From assembly GCA_022571215.1 (NCBI GenBank), contig JACZYG010000013.1:22823-86822 (forward strand): a stretch of 64,000 nucleotides of DNA. The letters are read 5' to 3'. This DNA is from Fidelibacterota bacterium. Lineage in GTDB: Bacteria > Fidelibacterota > SORT01. Below are positions 17,233 through 26,745 of the stretch, piece by piece. A program made the position numbers and the translations under genes. Each line of letters opens with the position of its first letter. Positions within the stretch are counted from its first letter, which is position 1. The notes under the pieces were generated by a model. The model was not told where the DNA came from and searched no databases. It worked only from the letters and a program-made list of their open reading frames with translations.

Positions 17233-17388
17233 TTTCATCTCTCCTAAAAGTGTTCAAATTGGGTGATATGCGGTATAATTCACCGCAAAAGAGATCCCCG
17301 TTTACTGGAATAATCTTTTCTTTATATAATTGAGAACCCCGGATATTTTGTTCTGCTGAAAACAGAACAGATCCAGGCGAGTGATGAA

Positions 17389-17811
17389 TCAAATAATGTA
17401 GGAGTTAACTTCTTTAAAAATCTTTAAAGGCGGGTGCGAGATAGTAACCAAAGATTCCTGATACACCAAATTGGTTTGCCTTGAACATTCCGAGATGTCA
17501 GGAACTATGTGGATCGAAAATTGCATAGATGAAGGCTGTGGTTCCCTTTTCAAGTTTGTAAGAATGCCCCAATTAGGTATTGTGTCAGCCATTTTACCAC
17601 AACATTCCATAGGAGATTTTATCCAAAGCGCTGAATCTTTTTCTCGAGAATCTTCATTAGGAACTTCTTTCATTACACATAAGATATTAGAATCGCTGTT
17701 ACCTCTAATCCAGTCTATGCAGAAGTCACTCTTGAGTAAGCCTGCCAATCCCTGTGGAACAATCAACACGCTTATTAGTACGATGCTAGAAATCTTCTTT
17801 ATCTTTTTCAT
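17389..17811 (-). CDS. Small exported protein, unknown
   Basis: About 140 residues with a hydrophobic start (KKISSIVLISVLIVPQGLAG), likely a signal peptide, then a body with six Cys, including SPMECCGKM and PDISECSRQ. The start at MKKIKKI is the best fit to the signal; a longer frame begins at 17847. It lies about 155 bases upstream of the barrel gene on the same strand. The cysteines suggest disulfides or metal binding. No family recognised. Confidence 0.5.
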   Translation of the reverse strand: MKKIKKISSIVLISVLIVPQGLAGLLKSDFCIDWIRGNSDSNILCVMKEVPNEDSREKDSALWIKSPMECCGKMADTIPNWGILTNLKREPQPSSMQFSIHIVPDISECSRQTNLVYQESLVTISHPPLKIFKEVNSYII

Positions 17812-18695
17812 TCCGAAAACATAATAATCCTTTACAAATATATTCACAACCTTTTTATTTGAGACACCTCATTTTTGAGAGTCCAAATAACAATGGTATA
17901 TATTACTGCCCGATAAGAGTCTACCGTTGACGTCACCCATCCATCCTATTTTTGGATGGAGTCCCTTTTTTAGGTTATTGAAAGAATTGTCAAAAGATTC
18001 CGTCTCCCCTTTGTCATAGCTGCGATGCATCCGCTTTATATTGGTCATTGCATCGCCGAACAGCTTGTTTCCTGTCATCCAATCAATAGCGGTAATCCCA
18101 AAACCGCGTAACCGTTGTACAAACCGTACATTTTACTTTCCAGGTGTATTTTTTATAACAAAAAAAAGAGTTTGAAGATTCCATTCAATTTCGACATCGT
18201 CATTCAGGAATAAATAACTTTTGTACGCTTTCCGAAACGTTACAACCGACAATTCTTCAGGGAGATGGTCACAAACCGGAATGTCTTTTATTTTAATCAG
18301 TATGTCTTATTTATCAGGTAACTTTAATCAGTAAAAGAAATTTTTTGAGAAATATTAATAGACTTGTCATTTACTACTTGAATAGTTACATTTATATAAC
18401 ACTTTCCTAATATAAAATGATTTATATATATGAAATTCGCTCTATATGGCTCAAACAGATGCTTATACCAAAAGAAGCTAACTTATTAGCGGATGGAGCA
18501 TAACCGTTAAACATTAACAATTATTTGAAAAATAATTTTACAGGATTGAATATTATATCAGTTGTGAGGTTATTCCCTCGCCTTGAAAGCCCCATTTTTT
18601 TCAAAATGGGGCTTTTTGTTTTCAGTCTCACTAAAGACAGGTGAGAAACAAAAGAAAAATGTAGAAAGGAAAATGTAACACAAACAAAGGAGAAT
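17812..18695. other. Sparse region of about 0.9 kb
   Basis: One minus-strand frame (17869-18078, 69 codons, open further upstream to about 18130 without a start) has no recognisable product; it could be a remnant. A strong terminator lies at 18586-18615 in front of the FadL-type gene. Short AT-rich stretches around 18360-18400 could hold a promoter, but the spacing of candidate boxes is poor. No tRNA or clear RNA gene was seen. Confidence 0.4.
18586..18615 (+). terminator. Intrinsic terminator upstream of the FadL-type gene
   Basis: A 13-bp perfect stem (AAAGCCCCATTTT and its complement) with a 4-base loop is followed by TTTTT. It faces the plus strand, yet no plus-strand gene precedes it closely. 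It may end a short untranslated transcript or act as an attenuator in the leader of the gene at 18696. Confidence 0.8.
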
Positions 18696-19967
18696 ATGAT
18701 GACTCATCTCAATATCAGATCTTGTGCAAAATGGTTAACCATTAGCACCATGTCTGTTTTAATCATGGTGTCGGCAGCGATGGCCACCAACGGATATTTT
18801 TCGCATGGGTATGGGACCCAATACAAAGGTATGGCAGGAGCCGGTGTTGCTTTGTCTATAGGAACTCTTTCCGCTGCTACCAATCCCGCGTCAATGGTCG
18901 GAGCAGGCGCAGGTTATGACATAGGCATTGCTTATTTTAGTCCTATCAGAGAATTCACGGTTACGGGTAACCCTTCAAATTTCCCTGGAACATTCGGCTT
19001 AGCTCCCGGCACAGTTGAAAGTAACTCGAACACATTTATCATTCCTTCTTTGGGAGCAAACTGGATGTTGAATGAGACAGCTTCAATCGGTGTCTCCATC
19101 TATGGTAATGGTGGAATGAACTCGGATTATGATGCTCCGGTGTTCGGTTTTACTCCAACGGGAATAAATTTTGAACAACTATTTATTGTTCCTACATACG
19201 CAATTCAGATTAATTCACAGCATGCATTGGGAGCAAGTATAATATTAGGTTATCAGACCTTCGAGGCAAAAGGCCTGGGAGCTTTCGCAGGTTTTTCAAG
19301 TGATGCGGCAAATTTGACGGATAACGGCAAAAGCACTACAACAGGATTAGGCTATAAAGTCGGTTACATTGGCGAATTTTCTGAAATGGTCTCAGTCGGC
19401 GCTTCTTATCAGACTAAAACCTTTATGGGCAACTTTGATGAATATGCAGGATTGTTCGCAGAGCAAGGTGATTTTGATGTACCGTCTACATGGACTGTAG
19501 GGGTCGCTCTTAGCCCGAATGATGATCTTACTATAGTAGCGGATGTTCAGCAGATACTTTACACAGACATCGCCTCTGTCAGTAATTCTTTTCTTCCAAA
19601 TCTTCAAACAGCGCTCCTCGGAAATGACGCTGGAGCAGGATTCGGCTGGGAAGACATGACTATCATTAAAATCGGCGCTCAATATCAACTAAACGAAGGG
19701 ATGGCGGTTCGAGTCGGATTCTCTACCGGCGGCCAACCGATTCCAGCAAGTGAAATGTTATTTAATATTCTCGCTCCCGCTGTAGTGGAACAACACATCT
19801 CGTTTGGGTTTTCCAAATATATGGAAGGTGGAAGAGAATTTAGTCTTGCGCTGACCAAAGTACTTTCGAACACCGTCAGTGGACCAAATCCACTTGAAGC
19901 ACCCGATCAACAAACAATAGAACTAAAAATGAATCAATTAGAGATTGAAGCGGGATTTTCTTTTTAG
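18696..19967 (+). CDS. FadL/OmpP1-family outer-membrane transport protein
   Basis: A 423-residue barrel protein. A signal peptide ends near MATNGYFSHGYG, followed by the FadL-family N-terminal hatch pattern YKGMAGAGVALS and TNPASM, with a C-terminal FSF. FadL proteins import hydrophobic molecules through a side opening. AAGGAG precedes the start; the ATG at 18699 is equally possible. It is convergent with the sulfur-oxidation cluster and shares a terminator with it. FadL-type porins have been suggested as entry routes for hydrophobic sulfur or hydrocarbons; which applies here is unknown. Confidence 0.9.
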   Translation: MMTHLNIRSCAKWLTISTMSVLIMVSAAMATNGYFSHGYGTQYKGMAGAGVALSIGTLSAATNPASMVGAGAGYDIGIAYFSPIREFTVTGNPSNFPGTFGLAPGTVESNSNTFIIPSLGANWMLNETASIGVSIYGNGGMNSDYDAPVFGFTPTGINFEQLFIVPTYAIQINSQHALGASIILGYQTFEAKGLGAFAGFSSDAANLTDNGKSTTTGLGYKVGYIGEFSEMVSVGASYQTKTFMGNFDEYAGLFAEQGDFDVPSTWTVGVALSPNDDLTIVADVQQILYTDIASVSNSFLPNLQTALLGNDAGAGFGWEDMTIIKIGAQYQLNEGMAVRVGFSTGGQPIPASEMLFNILAPAVVEQHISFGFSKYMEGGREFSLALTKVLSNTVSGPNPLEAPDQQTIELKMNQLEIEAGFSF

Positions 19968-19997
19968 AATAAAATCTGATTGGGTACTTCCTAAAAT

Positions 19998-20029
19998 AAG
20001 TAATCCACACCATACGGTGTGGATTACTT
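19998..20029. terminator. Bidirectional terminator between the FadL-type gene and the sulfur cluster
   Basis: A 14-bp perfect stem around the loop ATAC. It is followed by CTTTTTTA on the plus strand and by TTATTTTA on the minus strand, so it can end both convergent transcripts, including the long sulfur-oxidation operon. Confidence 0.88.
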
Positions 20030-20069
20030 TTTTATTTATATACGTTAAGAGTCTTCGGTTAGCTAATGA

Positions 20070-22928
20070 CTATTTGATATAAAATGCTTCCTCCGCGGGA
20101 CGAAGTGTTCTCGCCATCCACAATGGTCGTCTCAGACCATTCGGACCGGGACCGGGACGGGTCATATCCAGCCACTTCTTATATACCTGGAACGACTTAT
20201 TTGTATCGACAACGATGTCGCCGTAATTTTCACCCTCACCGGGCAGATTGATGCTTACTTTTTGATGCCAGCAGTGCATTCCTGATATAGGGTCGGGGTG
20301 AACGGGAAACGTTATATTCTGATGTACGCCGCCGTCTCTCCACCAGATTCGTTTCGAATCTTTGTCAGAACTTTCAAACGGCTGAATGGAATCCTTTGTG
20401 ACCATTCGCCATATTCCGGGTTCTTCTTCCTTTATTGAAACCGTATTAACCATCCAGCTGTTGCCTTTCGCATCGTTCTCCCTTCGCCATCTGCCCATAT
20501 GATGAGAGCAGGCGACTACATCGGGTTTAATTCCTTCGGTTATCCAGACCTTATCAATAAAATATCCAATTTCTGTTTCTATTTTTAAAAGGTCGCCGTT
20601 TCGTTTTAATCCTACCTTTTGCGCGGTTTTGGGATGAATCCAGATAGGATTCTTATGAGAGATCTCCGCCAGCCATTTTGCGTTTCCGGATCGGCTGTGA
20701 ATATGCGTCGGCAACCGGAATGTCGGAACAAGCACATATTCGTTTTTTGAGCGGTCAAGTTCATCGGGATGGATATGGCTCTTTATATATTTCGGGATAG
20801 CATACTCCTCCCACTTCCACTCTTTCATTGTGTTAGAATAAAATTCCTGTTTCTTTGATGGTGTCGGGAATCCCGCGACGGAATCTTCACCATCCTTAAC
20901 GCCGATGACCTTGCCATCCTTAATAATCTGATGCTTGTCATTGACCTCCGCATTTTGAAGTTGGTCGTCATTCAACGGATTCTTATGCTTCTCAAAGGAT
21001 GTGCTTTCTACTTCAAACGCGCCGTATTTCCTCATATACTCAAGAGGTTCGAGATTTTCTTCAGCCGCTTTTTCTTTTAATCCCGGTACTTTTTCAAAGA
21101 TGAATTGATAGTATTCGTCAACTGTTATCTTCTCCCCATCTCTGTAAGGAGACTTGAAGTGTTTCCTTATTCCTAACGATTCATCCGGGTCTATCTTCCA
21201 TGACAGATCGATCCAAAATTCGTCTTCTTCCCAGACCTCGCCGGGATTCACCTCATAAGTATGCTCGACTTCTCTTCCTTCACGCCGGGCAAATTCCCTT
21301 AATACCGGCTGCCTGAAAGCTATCCACATTCCTGAATGCGTTTCATAGGAGTTGAGATCATGACGTTCACTCGCATGACCCATAGGCAAAACATAATCCG
21401 CCCAGAATGCCGTCTCATTCCATGTTGGGGTCAGGGCGACATGGCATTTTATTTTGGATTCATCCCTTAACGCCTCTATCCATGTAAACCCATCGGGATA
21501 GGTCCAAACAGGATTGAATACACGGGTGAAATATACGTCTAACTCTCCGCGTCCGTCTTTCAAAAAGTGCGGCAGTAAAAAGCTCAACTCGTGGTGAGCC
21601 AATGGATATTCCAAGGGATAATGGAGTTCGTTCCAAAATTTCTGACCGGGGGGCACGTCAAAAAACGATGGTTTGAATTTATTCCATCCGCTCGGGGAAG
21701 TACCGCCGACAGTTCCAACGCTGCCTGTAAGCACATTCAAGAAGTGTAAACACCGCGCTACCTGCCATCCGCCCAAATTGCCGCTGCCGGCGGAACGCCA
21801 ATTATGAGTGGAGAGACGGGAACCCGCCTTCCCGACCATACGGGCAGCCTTAACGATCATATCGGGATCTATACCCGCTTCTTTGGCGGCAAAATCAGGA
21901 CTGAATTCTTTATATTCTTCTTTTAACCGTTTGATAAAATTATCAAATGTGAGTTCATCGGCGGGATGTACCTCTTCTAAGTAATCTTGCCAATTTACCC
22001 AATTCTCTAAAAACGCCCTGTCGTACATATTCTCTTCAAGGATGATCTTTACTATCGCAAGAAGGACAGCCGCTTCCGAGCCGGGATATGTCGGCATCCA
22101 TACGTCTGCCATACTTGCCGTGTTTGAAAGACGCGGGTCCATAACAATCAGATTCGCTCCCTTCATCATCCCCTCGATAATCCGTTGCGCATGTGGATTG
22201 AAATAATGCCCTGTTTCCAAATGCGAACTTATAAGAAGAATTGTTTCCGCATTTGCGTGGTCGGGCGAAGGTCTGTCGAACATATGCCATAAAGCATAGC
22301 CTAACCTCGCTCCCGCGGAACAAATATTCGTATGAGAGTTATGACCGTCTATTCCCCAAGCCTGAAGCACACGCTCGGTATAGCCTTCATGGCCCGGTCT
22401 GCCGACATGATAAGCGATATTGTTTTGCCGTCCCGCCTTGAGAGAAGTTCGCAACTTACCTGATATATCGTCCAGTACCTCTTCCCAGGAAACCCGTTCC
22501 CATTCTCCACTTCCCCTCTCTCCCTTACGCTTTAAGGGATAGAGAATCCGTTCGCTGTCTTTTATCTGATTGATGGTAGCCGGTCCCTTTGCGCAGTTCC
22601 TTCCCCTGCTGCCCGGATGTTCGGGATTACCCTCAAATCTTCTTACGCTTCCATCCTCTTTATCCACATACGCAAGCAGCCCGCATGCCGACTCGCAATT
22701 AAAGCAGGTAGTGGGAATTATCGAGTAATTCTTTTCAACTTTTCTGGGCCAGGAATTGGCATCGTATTCCGTCCAATCATTCCACTCTTCGGGGGGCGGA
22801 AATTTTGAATATTCCACGTCGCCTAATTCCATTTTAGGCAGTTGGACGCCAGATTGTTCGATCTTCCGAAGAATTCCCATCGATTCGAAAAGTTTTTCAA
22901 TTGCCGATTTTTTAATTAAATGTTCCAT
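20070..22928 (-). CDS. soeA: Molybdopterin oxidoreductase, SoeA-like (cytoplasmic sulfite dehydrogenase catalytic subunit)
   Basis: A 952-residue complex iron-sulfur molybdoenzyme. A [4Fe-4S] motif sits at C75, C78, C82 and C112. C203 (HTNIC) is the likely Mo-ligand position, and a C-terminal molydopterin-dinucleotide domain covers the last about 200 residues. No Tat signal is seen, so it works in the cytoplasm; SoeA is known as a cytoplasmic protein of about this size. It lies 4 bases downstream of the fused Fe-S/membrane subunit and at the end of an sHdr cluster that yields sulfite, which supports sulfite oxidation to sulfate. Polysulfide or tetrathionate reductase relatives cannot be excluded by sequence alone. 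Confidence 0.72.
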   Translation of the reverse strand: MEHLIKKSAIEKLFESMGILRKIEQSGVQLPKMELGDVEYSKFPPPEEWNDWTEYDANSWPRKVEKNYSIIPTTCFNCESACGLLAYVDKEDGSVRRFEGNPEHPGSRGRNCAKGPATINQIKDSERILYPLKRKGERGSGEWERVSWEEVLDDISGKLRTSLKAGRQNNIAYHVGRPGHEGYTERVLQAWGIDGHNSHTNICSAGARLGYALWHMFDRPSPDHANAETILLISSHLETGHYFNPHAQRIIEGMMKGANLIVMDPRLSNTASMADVWMPTYPGSEAAVLLAIVKIILEENMYDRAFLENWVNWQDYLEEVHPADELTFDNFIKRLKEEYKEFSPDFAAKEAGIDPDMIVKAARMVGKAGSRLSTHNWRSAGSGNLGGWQVARCLHFLNVLTGSVGTVGGTSPSGWNKFKPSFFDVPPGQKFWNELHYPLEYPLAHHELSFLLPHFLKDGRGELDVYFTRVFNPVWTYPDGFTWIEALRDESKIKCHVALTPTWNETAFWADYVLPMGHASERHDLNSYETHSGMWIAFRQPVLREFARREGREVEHTYEVNPGEVWEEDEFWIDLSWKIDPDESLGIRKHFKSPYRDGEKITVDEYYQFIFEKVPGLKEKAAEENLEPLEYMRKYGAFEVESTSFEKHKNPLNDDQLQNAEVNDKHQIIKDGKVIGVKDGEDSVAGFPTPSKKQEFYSNTMKEWKWEEYAIPKYIKSHIHPDELDRSKNEYVLVPTFRLPTHIHSRSGNAKWLAEISHKNPIWIHPKTAQKVGLKRNGDLLKIETEIGYFIDKVWITEGIKPDVVACSHHMGRWRRENDAKGNSWMVNTVSIKEEEPGIWRMVTKDSIQPFESSDKDSKRIWWRDGGVHQNITFPVHPDPISGMHCWHQKVSINLPGEGENYGDIVVDTNKSFQVYKKWLDMTRPGPGPNGLRRPLWMARTLRPAEEAFYIK

Positions 22929-22932
22929 ACTG

Positions 22933-24531
22933 TTAACTCAAGGAAATAAGCTGGGGAGCTCTGACCCAAATATGTTCACTGCTGAGAATTCCTATCAAAA
23001 CCACCGTTCCAAGCAGCTGCGCCGGCACAAGATGAGGAGCGAATAGCAGTAGTAATAGCGGTAATATCCTCCCGAATATAATCGTTATCGAAAATTGCAT
23101 TTTATATCTGCCTCTGGTAATTAAGTCTACAACCGCTTTTGTATCGGCGGTCTTGTGCGATCCGGTTAATTCAATAATAAATAACCCTAAGTTAATTTCC
23201 AATAATGTCGCTATGACGAGGTTCAGTTCACTGTTGAACTCCCCTTTTAATATTCCGATTACCATGCTTCCCGCGATCGCGGAATGGATGAGCATTTGGA
23301 CGGGAGCGATGGATGATTGCCAAAAATCTCTGCCCTTGGCTTGCGCAAAGAGAAATGAAGTGTAAACCGCTGATAACACCGCGAATATTCCGCCCACAAT
23401 TTTGAAGATTCCACTGCCTACGCCCAAATCCACATATACGTTTAAAAGTAATATGCTCATTATAAATCCGAAGAACGTTATAAAATATGCTCCTTTAACC
23501 AACCACGATTTCCATTGCGGACGCAGCAGCACATATAAGAAGCGTTTCGGTTGATCCAAATCCTTTACAAGAAGTCCGCCTGTGATCATTAAGAATGCCA
23601 TTGAAGTCCAAAGAGATGACTCCATTAATCCATCATTTACGTTCACCCAACCGAAGAATTCGCTCAACACCAACATAAAGAACAATCCCGCTGAAATGGC
23701 TTTTGTCCATACATAAGCGGATACCTCCCATCCCCATAAAATACCTTTGCTCGGGCTGTCGTAAACAGTGCGGGAGTCATCCGATTGAAGCCGGTCTAAA
23801 ATTTCCTGACTGTTCCCACTCCCTTCGTATTTAGCGCCGGCTTCTATCGCCAACTGTATCAAGAGATCGTTAGGATCTTTCTCCCTGCTGCGTTCTTCCG
23901 CATAATGAGCGAAATGTCCCACGCCCTTATACTGCTCGCTCCAAAGATAATCATCGGTTTTTTTCGTCTCGCTCGGATTTAAGGAGGCATCATCCCCGTC
24001 TAAATAAAACACGTTCGGGATGGTGCCCTTTTCAGGCTTGCGAACCGTAACATTTTCTTTGGCGATCAGCGCGGAGATAGCCGAATTCGGGTCTGCCATG
24101 TCTCCGAATTCTATCGCCTCTACGGGACAAACAATAACGCAAGCCGGTTCCAATCCTCGTTCGAGTCTGTGAGCGCAAAAGTTGCACTTTTCCGCAACGT
24201 GAGTATCGGGATTGATATATAACGCATCATAAGGACACGCCTGCATACACGATTTGCAGCCGATACACCTGTCGGTGTCAAAATCAACTATTCCATTATC
24301 GAGATAATGCAGGGCGTTTGTAGGACAAATATCTATGCAGGGAGCGGCTTCACAATGATTGCAGCGAAGCACCGTAAACATCCTTTTGCTGTTCGGGAAT
24401 TGGCCGCTCTCTACATATTTAACCCAGGTACGGTTTACTCCTATAGGAATATCATGTTCGGACTTACATGCGACAGTGCATGCATGACATCCGATGCACT
24501 TCCTCCCATCCATTAAAAAGGCTAAGTTCAT
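22933..24531 (-). CDS. soeBC: Fused Fe-S and NrfD-type membrane subunit (SoeB-SoeC fusion)
   Basis: One 532-residue protein joins two normally separate subunits. Residues 1-190 form a ferredoxin domain with four [4Fe-4S] motifs (CIGCHACTVAC at 12-22, CNHCEAAPC, CIGCKSCMQAC, CNFC...CVIVC). A linker of about 80 residues follows. Residues about 260-532 carry about 8 membrane segments of the NrfD/PsrC/SoeC quinone-interacting family. I start at MNLAFL: its ATG overlaps the preceding TAA by one base and has GAGGAT before it; a longer frame to 24618 runs into the upstream gene. It would pass electrons from SoeA to the quinone pool. Confidence 0.82.
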   Translation of the reverse strand: MNLAFLMDGRKCIGCHACTVACKSEHDIPIGVNRTWVKYVESGQFPNSKRMFTVLRCNHCEAAPCIDICPTNALHYLDNGIVDFDTDRCIGCKSCMQACPYDALYINPDTHVAEKCNFCAHRLERGLEPACVIVCPVEAIEFGDMADPNSAISALIAKENVTVRKPEKGTIPNVFYLDGDDASLNPSETKKTDDYLWSEQYKGVGHFAHYAEERSREKDPNDLLIQLAIEAGAKYEGSGNSQEILDRLQSDDSRTVYDSPSKGILWGWEVSAYVWTKAISAGLFFMLVLSEFFGWVNVNDGLMESSLWTSMAFLMITGGLLVKDLDQPKRFLYVLLRPQWKSWLVKGAYFITFFGFIMSILLLNVYVDLGVGSGIFKIVGGIFAVLSAVYTSFLFAQAKGRDFWQSSIAPVQMLIHSAIAGSMVIGILKGEFNSELNLVIATLLEINLGLFIIELTGSHKTADTKAVVDLITRGRYKMQFSITIIFGRILPLLLLLFAPHLVPAQLLGTVVLIGILSSEHIWVRAPQLISLS

Positions 24532-25544
24532 TAATCCTCTTTCGTCACGTTTTTTAGGAGTTTCGAGATTTCGCTTCCGATAGAACCTGGCATCGTCATA
24601 TTTTTCATGAACGCCCACTTACCGGCGTCTTCAAAATAGACTTTCATCCTATACATCGCGTCAACGCTGCTCACGCTTACGCCTTCATCGTTTGACTGCG
24701 CTACAACCTCTAACGGATAAGCTCCAGCATGCGCAATTCCGGCGCATTCGAAATCATTTCTCGAATCGTCTCCGCCCGCTCCGACTATATCAAATGATTT
24801 GCTGTCCATAGGTGTCCCGGTTACACCGAATATTACAGTGTCAAATCCGGGCAGATTCAACTCAAAGGCTAATTGTATTCCCCATTTTTTTCCTTTATTG
24901 CCTAAACCCGACCTGACCTTTGCTGCTACATCCTCTAAATTACCGCCTTTGACAGTGACTATGGATTTAACCTTCCCGTCAAAATCTCCACCTGCCATAA
25001 TACCCATAGTCCTTCCGATATATCCCTTTTTCCTCATCTGTCCATATTGTTTTGTGCTGACAGTTCCTTCGACATTCGCCGTAACAAGGTCTCTTAACTT
25101 TTCATGCTGCGCTTTGGAATTATCATCAAAAGATTCATCGTCCAGAAGCACGGTTCTGTCTAACGATTGATGATTAACCAGAGAGACGTGAATTCCATTC
25201 TCATCCTCAAAAAGTATTACCCTGTCAACTGCCGAATACGGACCTGTTAACCTGTTTGCATTCATTATACTCGATACAAAGAGAGAATCATAAAGTATGA
25301 ATACACGCGCCCGATAGCTGCAATCATTGGGAACGCCCGCATTAACCGTAGCAAGCAGTTCCCATTCTGAATTTCCGATTCCGGTTAAAAGGCTGTCGGA
25401 AATCTGCTCGAAACCACCTTCAGCAGAGCGGATAACATATTCGTAGACACCTAACTTATCCTTGGCGAAAGAAGTGCCGACACTCAGGCTAAGAATACTT
25501 ACGGAAACGATAATCAATAAGTAGCCATAATGACTTTTCTTCAT
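24531..25544 (-). CDS. Exported protein of the sulfur cluster, unknown function
   Basis: A 337-residue protein with a good signal peptide (YLLIIVSVSILSLSVGTSFA) and AAGGAG before the ATG. The mature part has only two Cys (NDC, FEC). The last about 55 residues (MYRMKVYFEDAGKWAFMKNM) recall a DUF302-like helix-strand pattern, but I do not assign it. It sits between the radical-SAM gene and the SoeBC gene, overlapping the latter by one base, so it is translated with the sulfite oxidase. A periplasmic assembly or sensing role is possible. Confidence 0.65.
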   Translation of the reverse strand: MKKSHYGYLLIIVSVSILSLSVGTSFAKDKLGVYEYVIRSAEGGFEQISDSLLTGIGNSEWELLATVNAGVPNDCSYRARVFILYDSLFVSSIMNANRLTGPYSAVDRVILFEDENGIHVSLVNHQSLDRTVLLDDESFDDNSKAQHEKLRDLVTANVEGTVSTKQYGQMRKKGYIGRTMGIMAGGDFDGKVKSIVTVKGGNLEDVAAKVRSGLGNKGKKWGIQLAFELNLPGFDTVIFGVTGTPMDSKSFDIVGAGGDDSRNDFECAGIAHAGAYPLEVVAQSNDEGVSVSSVDAMYRMKVYFEDAGKWAFMKNMTMPGSIGSEISKLLKNVTKED

Positions 25545-25605
25545 TTCTCTACTCCTTTTGTTATTATTTACTTCTACTATATATTGAACTTATCTATTAT
25601 CGTTT

Positions 25606-26745
25606 TCATACACCCTGAGCGATCATAACAGGATGCTTCTGCTCTTCCTTCCGAACTGATTTTCGGAACCCGCCATTTCCAAGTCGGTAGTGAATTTCAG
25701 GTAAAAGTTTCATTCCTTCATCAAAATCAACAAGTCTATTAATCAGATAGAAGAGATACATCGTGCTTAACCAATTGGTAAATTCTCTCTTGGACGAAAG
25801 ATGCTTTTTCATATTCAGGATTATCCATGAATAATGCTCCCACGTATCCAGGCAGCTGTCGCAAGAGCGGTTAATGCCCGTGCAGCATCTCCGGGTTGAT
25901 TCCAAATCCGCGTTATACGCGCGAAAATGCGGATTATACGGATTTCCATTCTTGATCCGCTCCGAGTTCGCTTCATGGTTTACGCTAACGCTGGTACAGA
26001 CTTCATGTCCCCACTTTTGACCATACAGCTCTCCTGTAGTGACGACCTCGCTCAGATAGGAACTCATGAGAATTTTGTCGGGGTATAGTTTTATCATCCT
26101 GTTTATTTCTTCTCTTACATCTTTAAATCCGCTTCGGTAATCCAACTCCCCGCCGATTCCAAGCATATCGCTGTAATAATTGAACAATACATTGTTCCCG
26201 TTCTCGATACACTGCTCGACAACTCTCTCTATCTCATCAGCCCTGCCCGGAGCAACGGTGTAATACCAGAACGCGCGTGTGTCATCTTTATAATTCTTTA
26301 ATGCGGTTCGGAAGATGTTGACATTTCCGCCGCCTCTCATCGTTCTGTCTGTTGCATGATCTCCCCAGATGGAAACTCCAATAGGCATTGACTCAAAGCC
26401 TTCATATGGAATTTTAACAAGTCCGTTCGTTGAGACATTTATGCGAAAATTCTCGTGCAGTTTTCTGAGCCGTCCTAATTGAAGGCTTGGCTCGCCTCCG
26501 ACAACAGTAATAAAATTCGTTCCCCTGTCCAGTTCCTTTTTTATAAACAAATCAAAATGTTCTTCATCTATAGGAGATTTCGCGCTATCCATCCCTTCAC
26601 TGAAGTAATAACAACCGGTACAGCGGATATTGCATTCGTGCGTAAGGTCAACCGATATTGACTTGATAGAACCTGCCTGCCGAATTTCTTTATACATTCG
26701 TTTCAGAAAAGGATCGCTTAAATATCGCTTGAGGTTTCTTATCAT
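25606..26745 (-). CDS. Radical-SAM protein with a C-terminal cysteine cluster
   Basis: A 379-residue protein. The radical-SAM motif CNIRCTGCYY (CxxxCxxC) sits near residue 40, followed by GGEPSL. C-terminal cysteines (EVCTSV, RRCCTGINRSCDSCLDTW) suggest an auxiliary Fe-S cluster as in SPASM-type enzymes. Start at the ATG that overlaps the ligase gene stop (ATGA); longer starts lie inside that gene. Lying beside two lipoyl synthases and two lipoate ligases, it may act on lipoate, on LbpA or on an Fe-S subunit of the complex, but its substrate is unknown. Confidence 0.72.
   Translation of the reverse strand: MIRNLKRYLSDPFLKRMYKEIRQAGSIKSISVDLTHECNIRCTGCYYFSEGMDSAKSPIDEEHFDLFIKKELDRGTNFITVVGGEPSLQLGRLRKLHENFRINVSTNGLVKIPYEGFESMPIGVSIWGDHATDRTMRGGGNVNIFRTALKNYKDDTRAFWYYTVAPGRADEIERVVEQCIENGNNVLFNYYSDMLGIGGELDYRSGFKDVREEINRMIKLYPDKILMSSYLSEVVTTGELYGQKWGHEVCTSVSVNHEANSERIKNGNPYNPHFRAYNADLESTRRCCTGINRSCDSCLDTWEHYSWIILNMKKHLSSKREFTNWLSTMYLFYLINRLVDFDEGMKLLPEIHYRLGNGGFRKSVRKEEQKHPVMIAQGV

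Noticed and set aside
17869..18078. Minus-strand frame of 69 codons in the sparse region
   Set aside because: No start signal and no recognisable product, although the frame stays open about 50 bases further upstream; at most a remnant.
20070..22928. Formate dehydrogenase or nitrate reductase catalytic subunit
   Set aside because: No Sec or Cys motif of FDH, no NarG-type Asp/His cluster pattern; gene context is sulfur oxidation.
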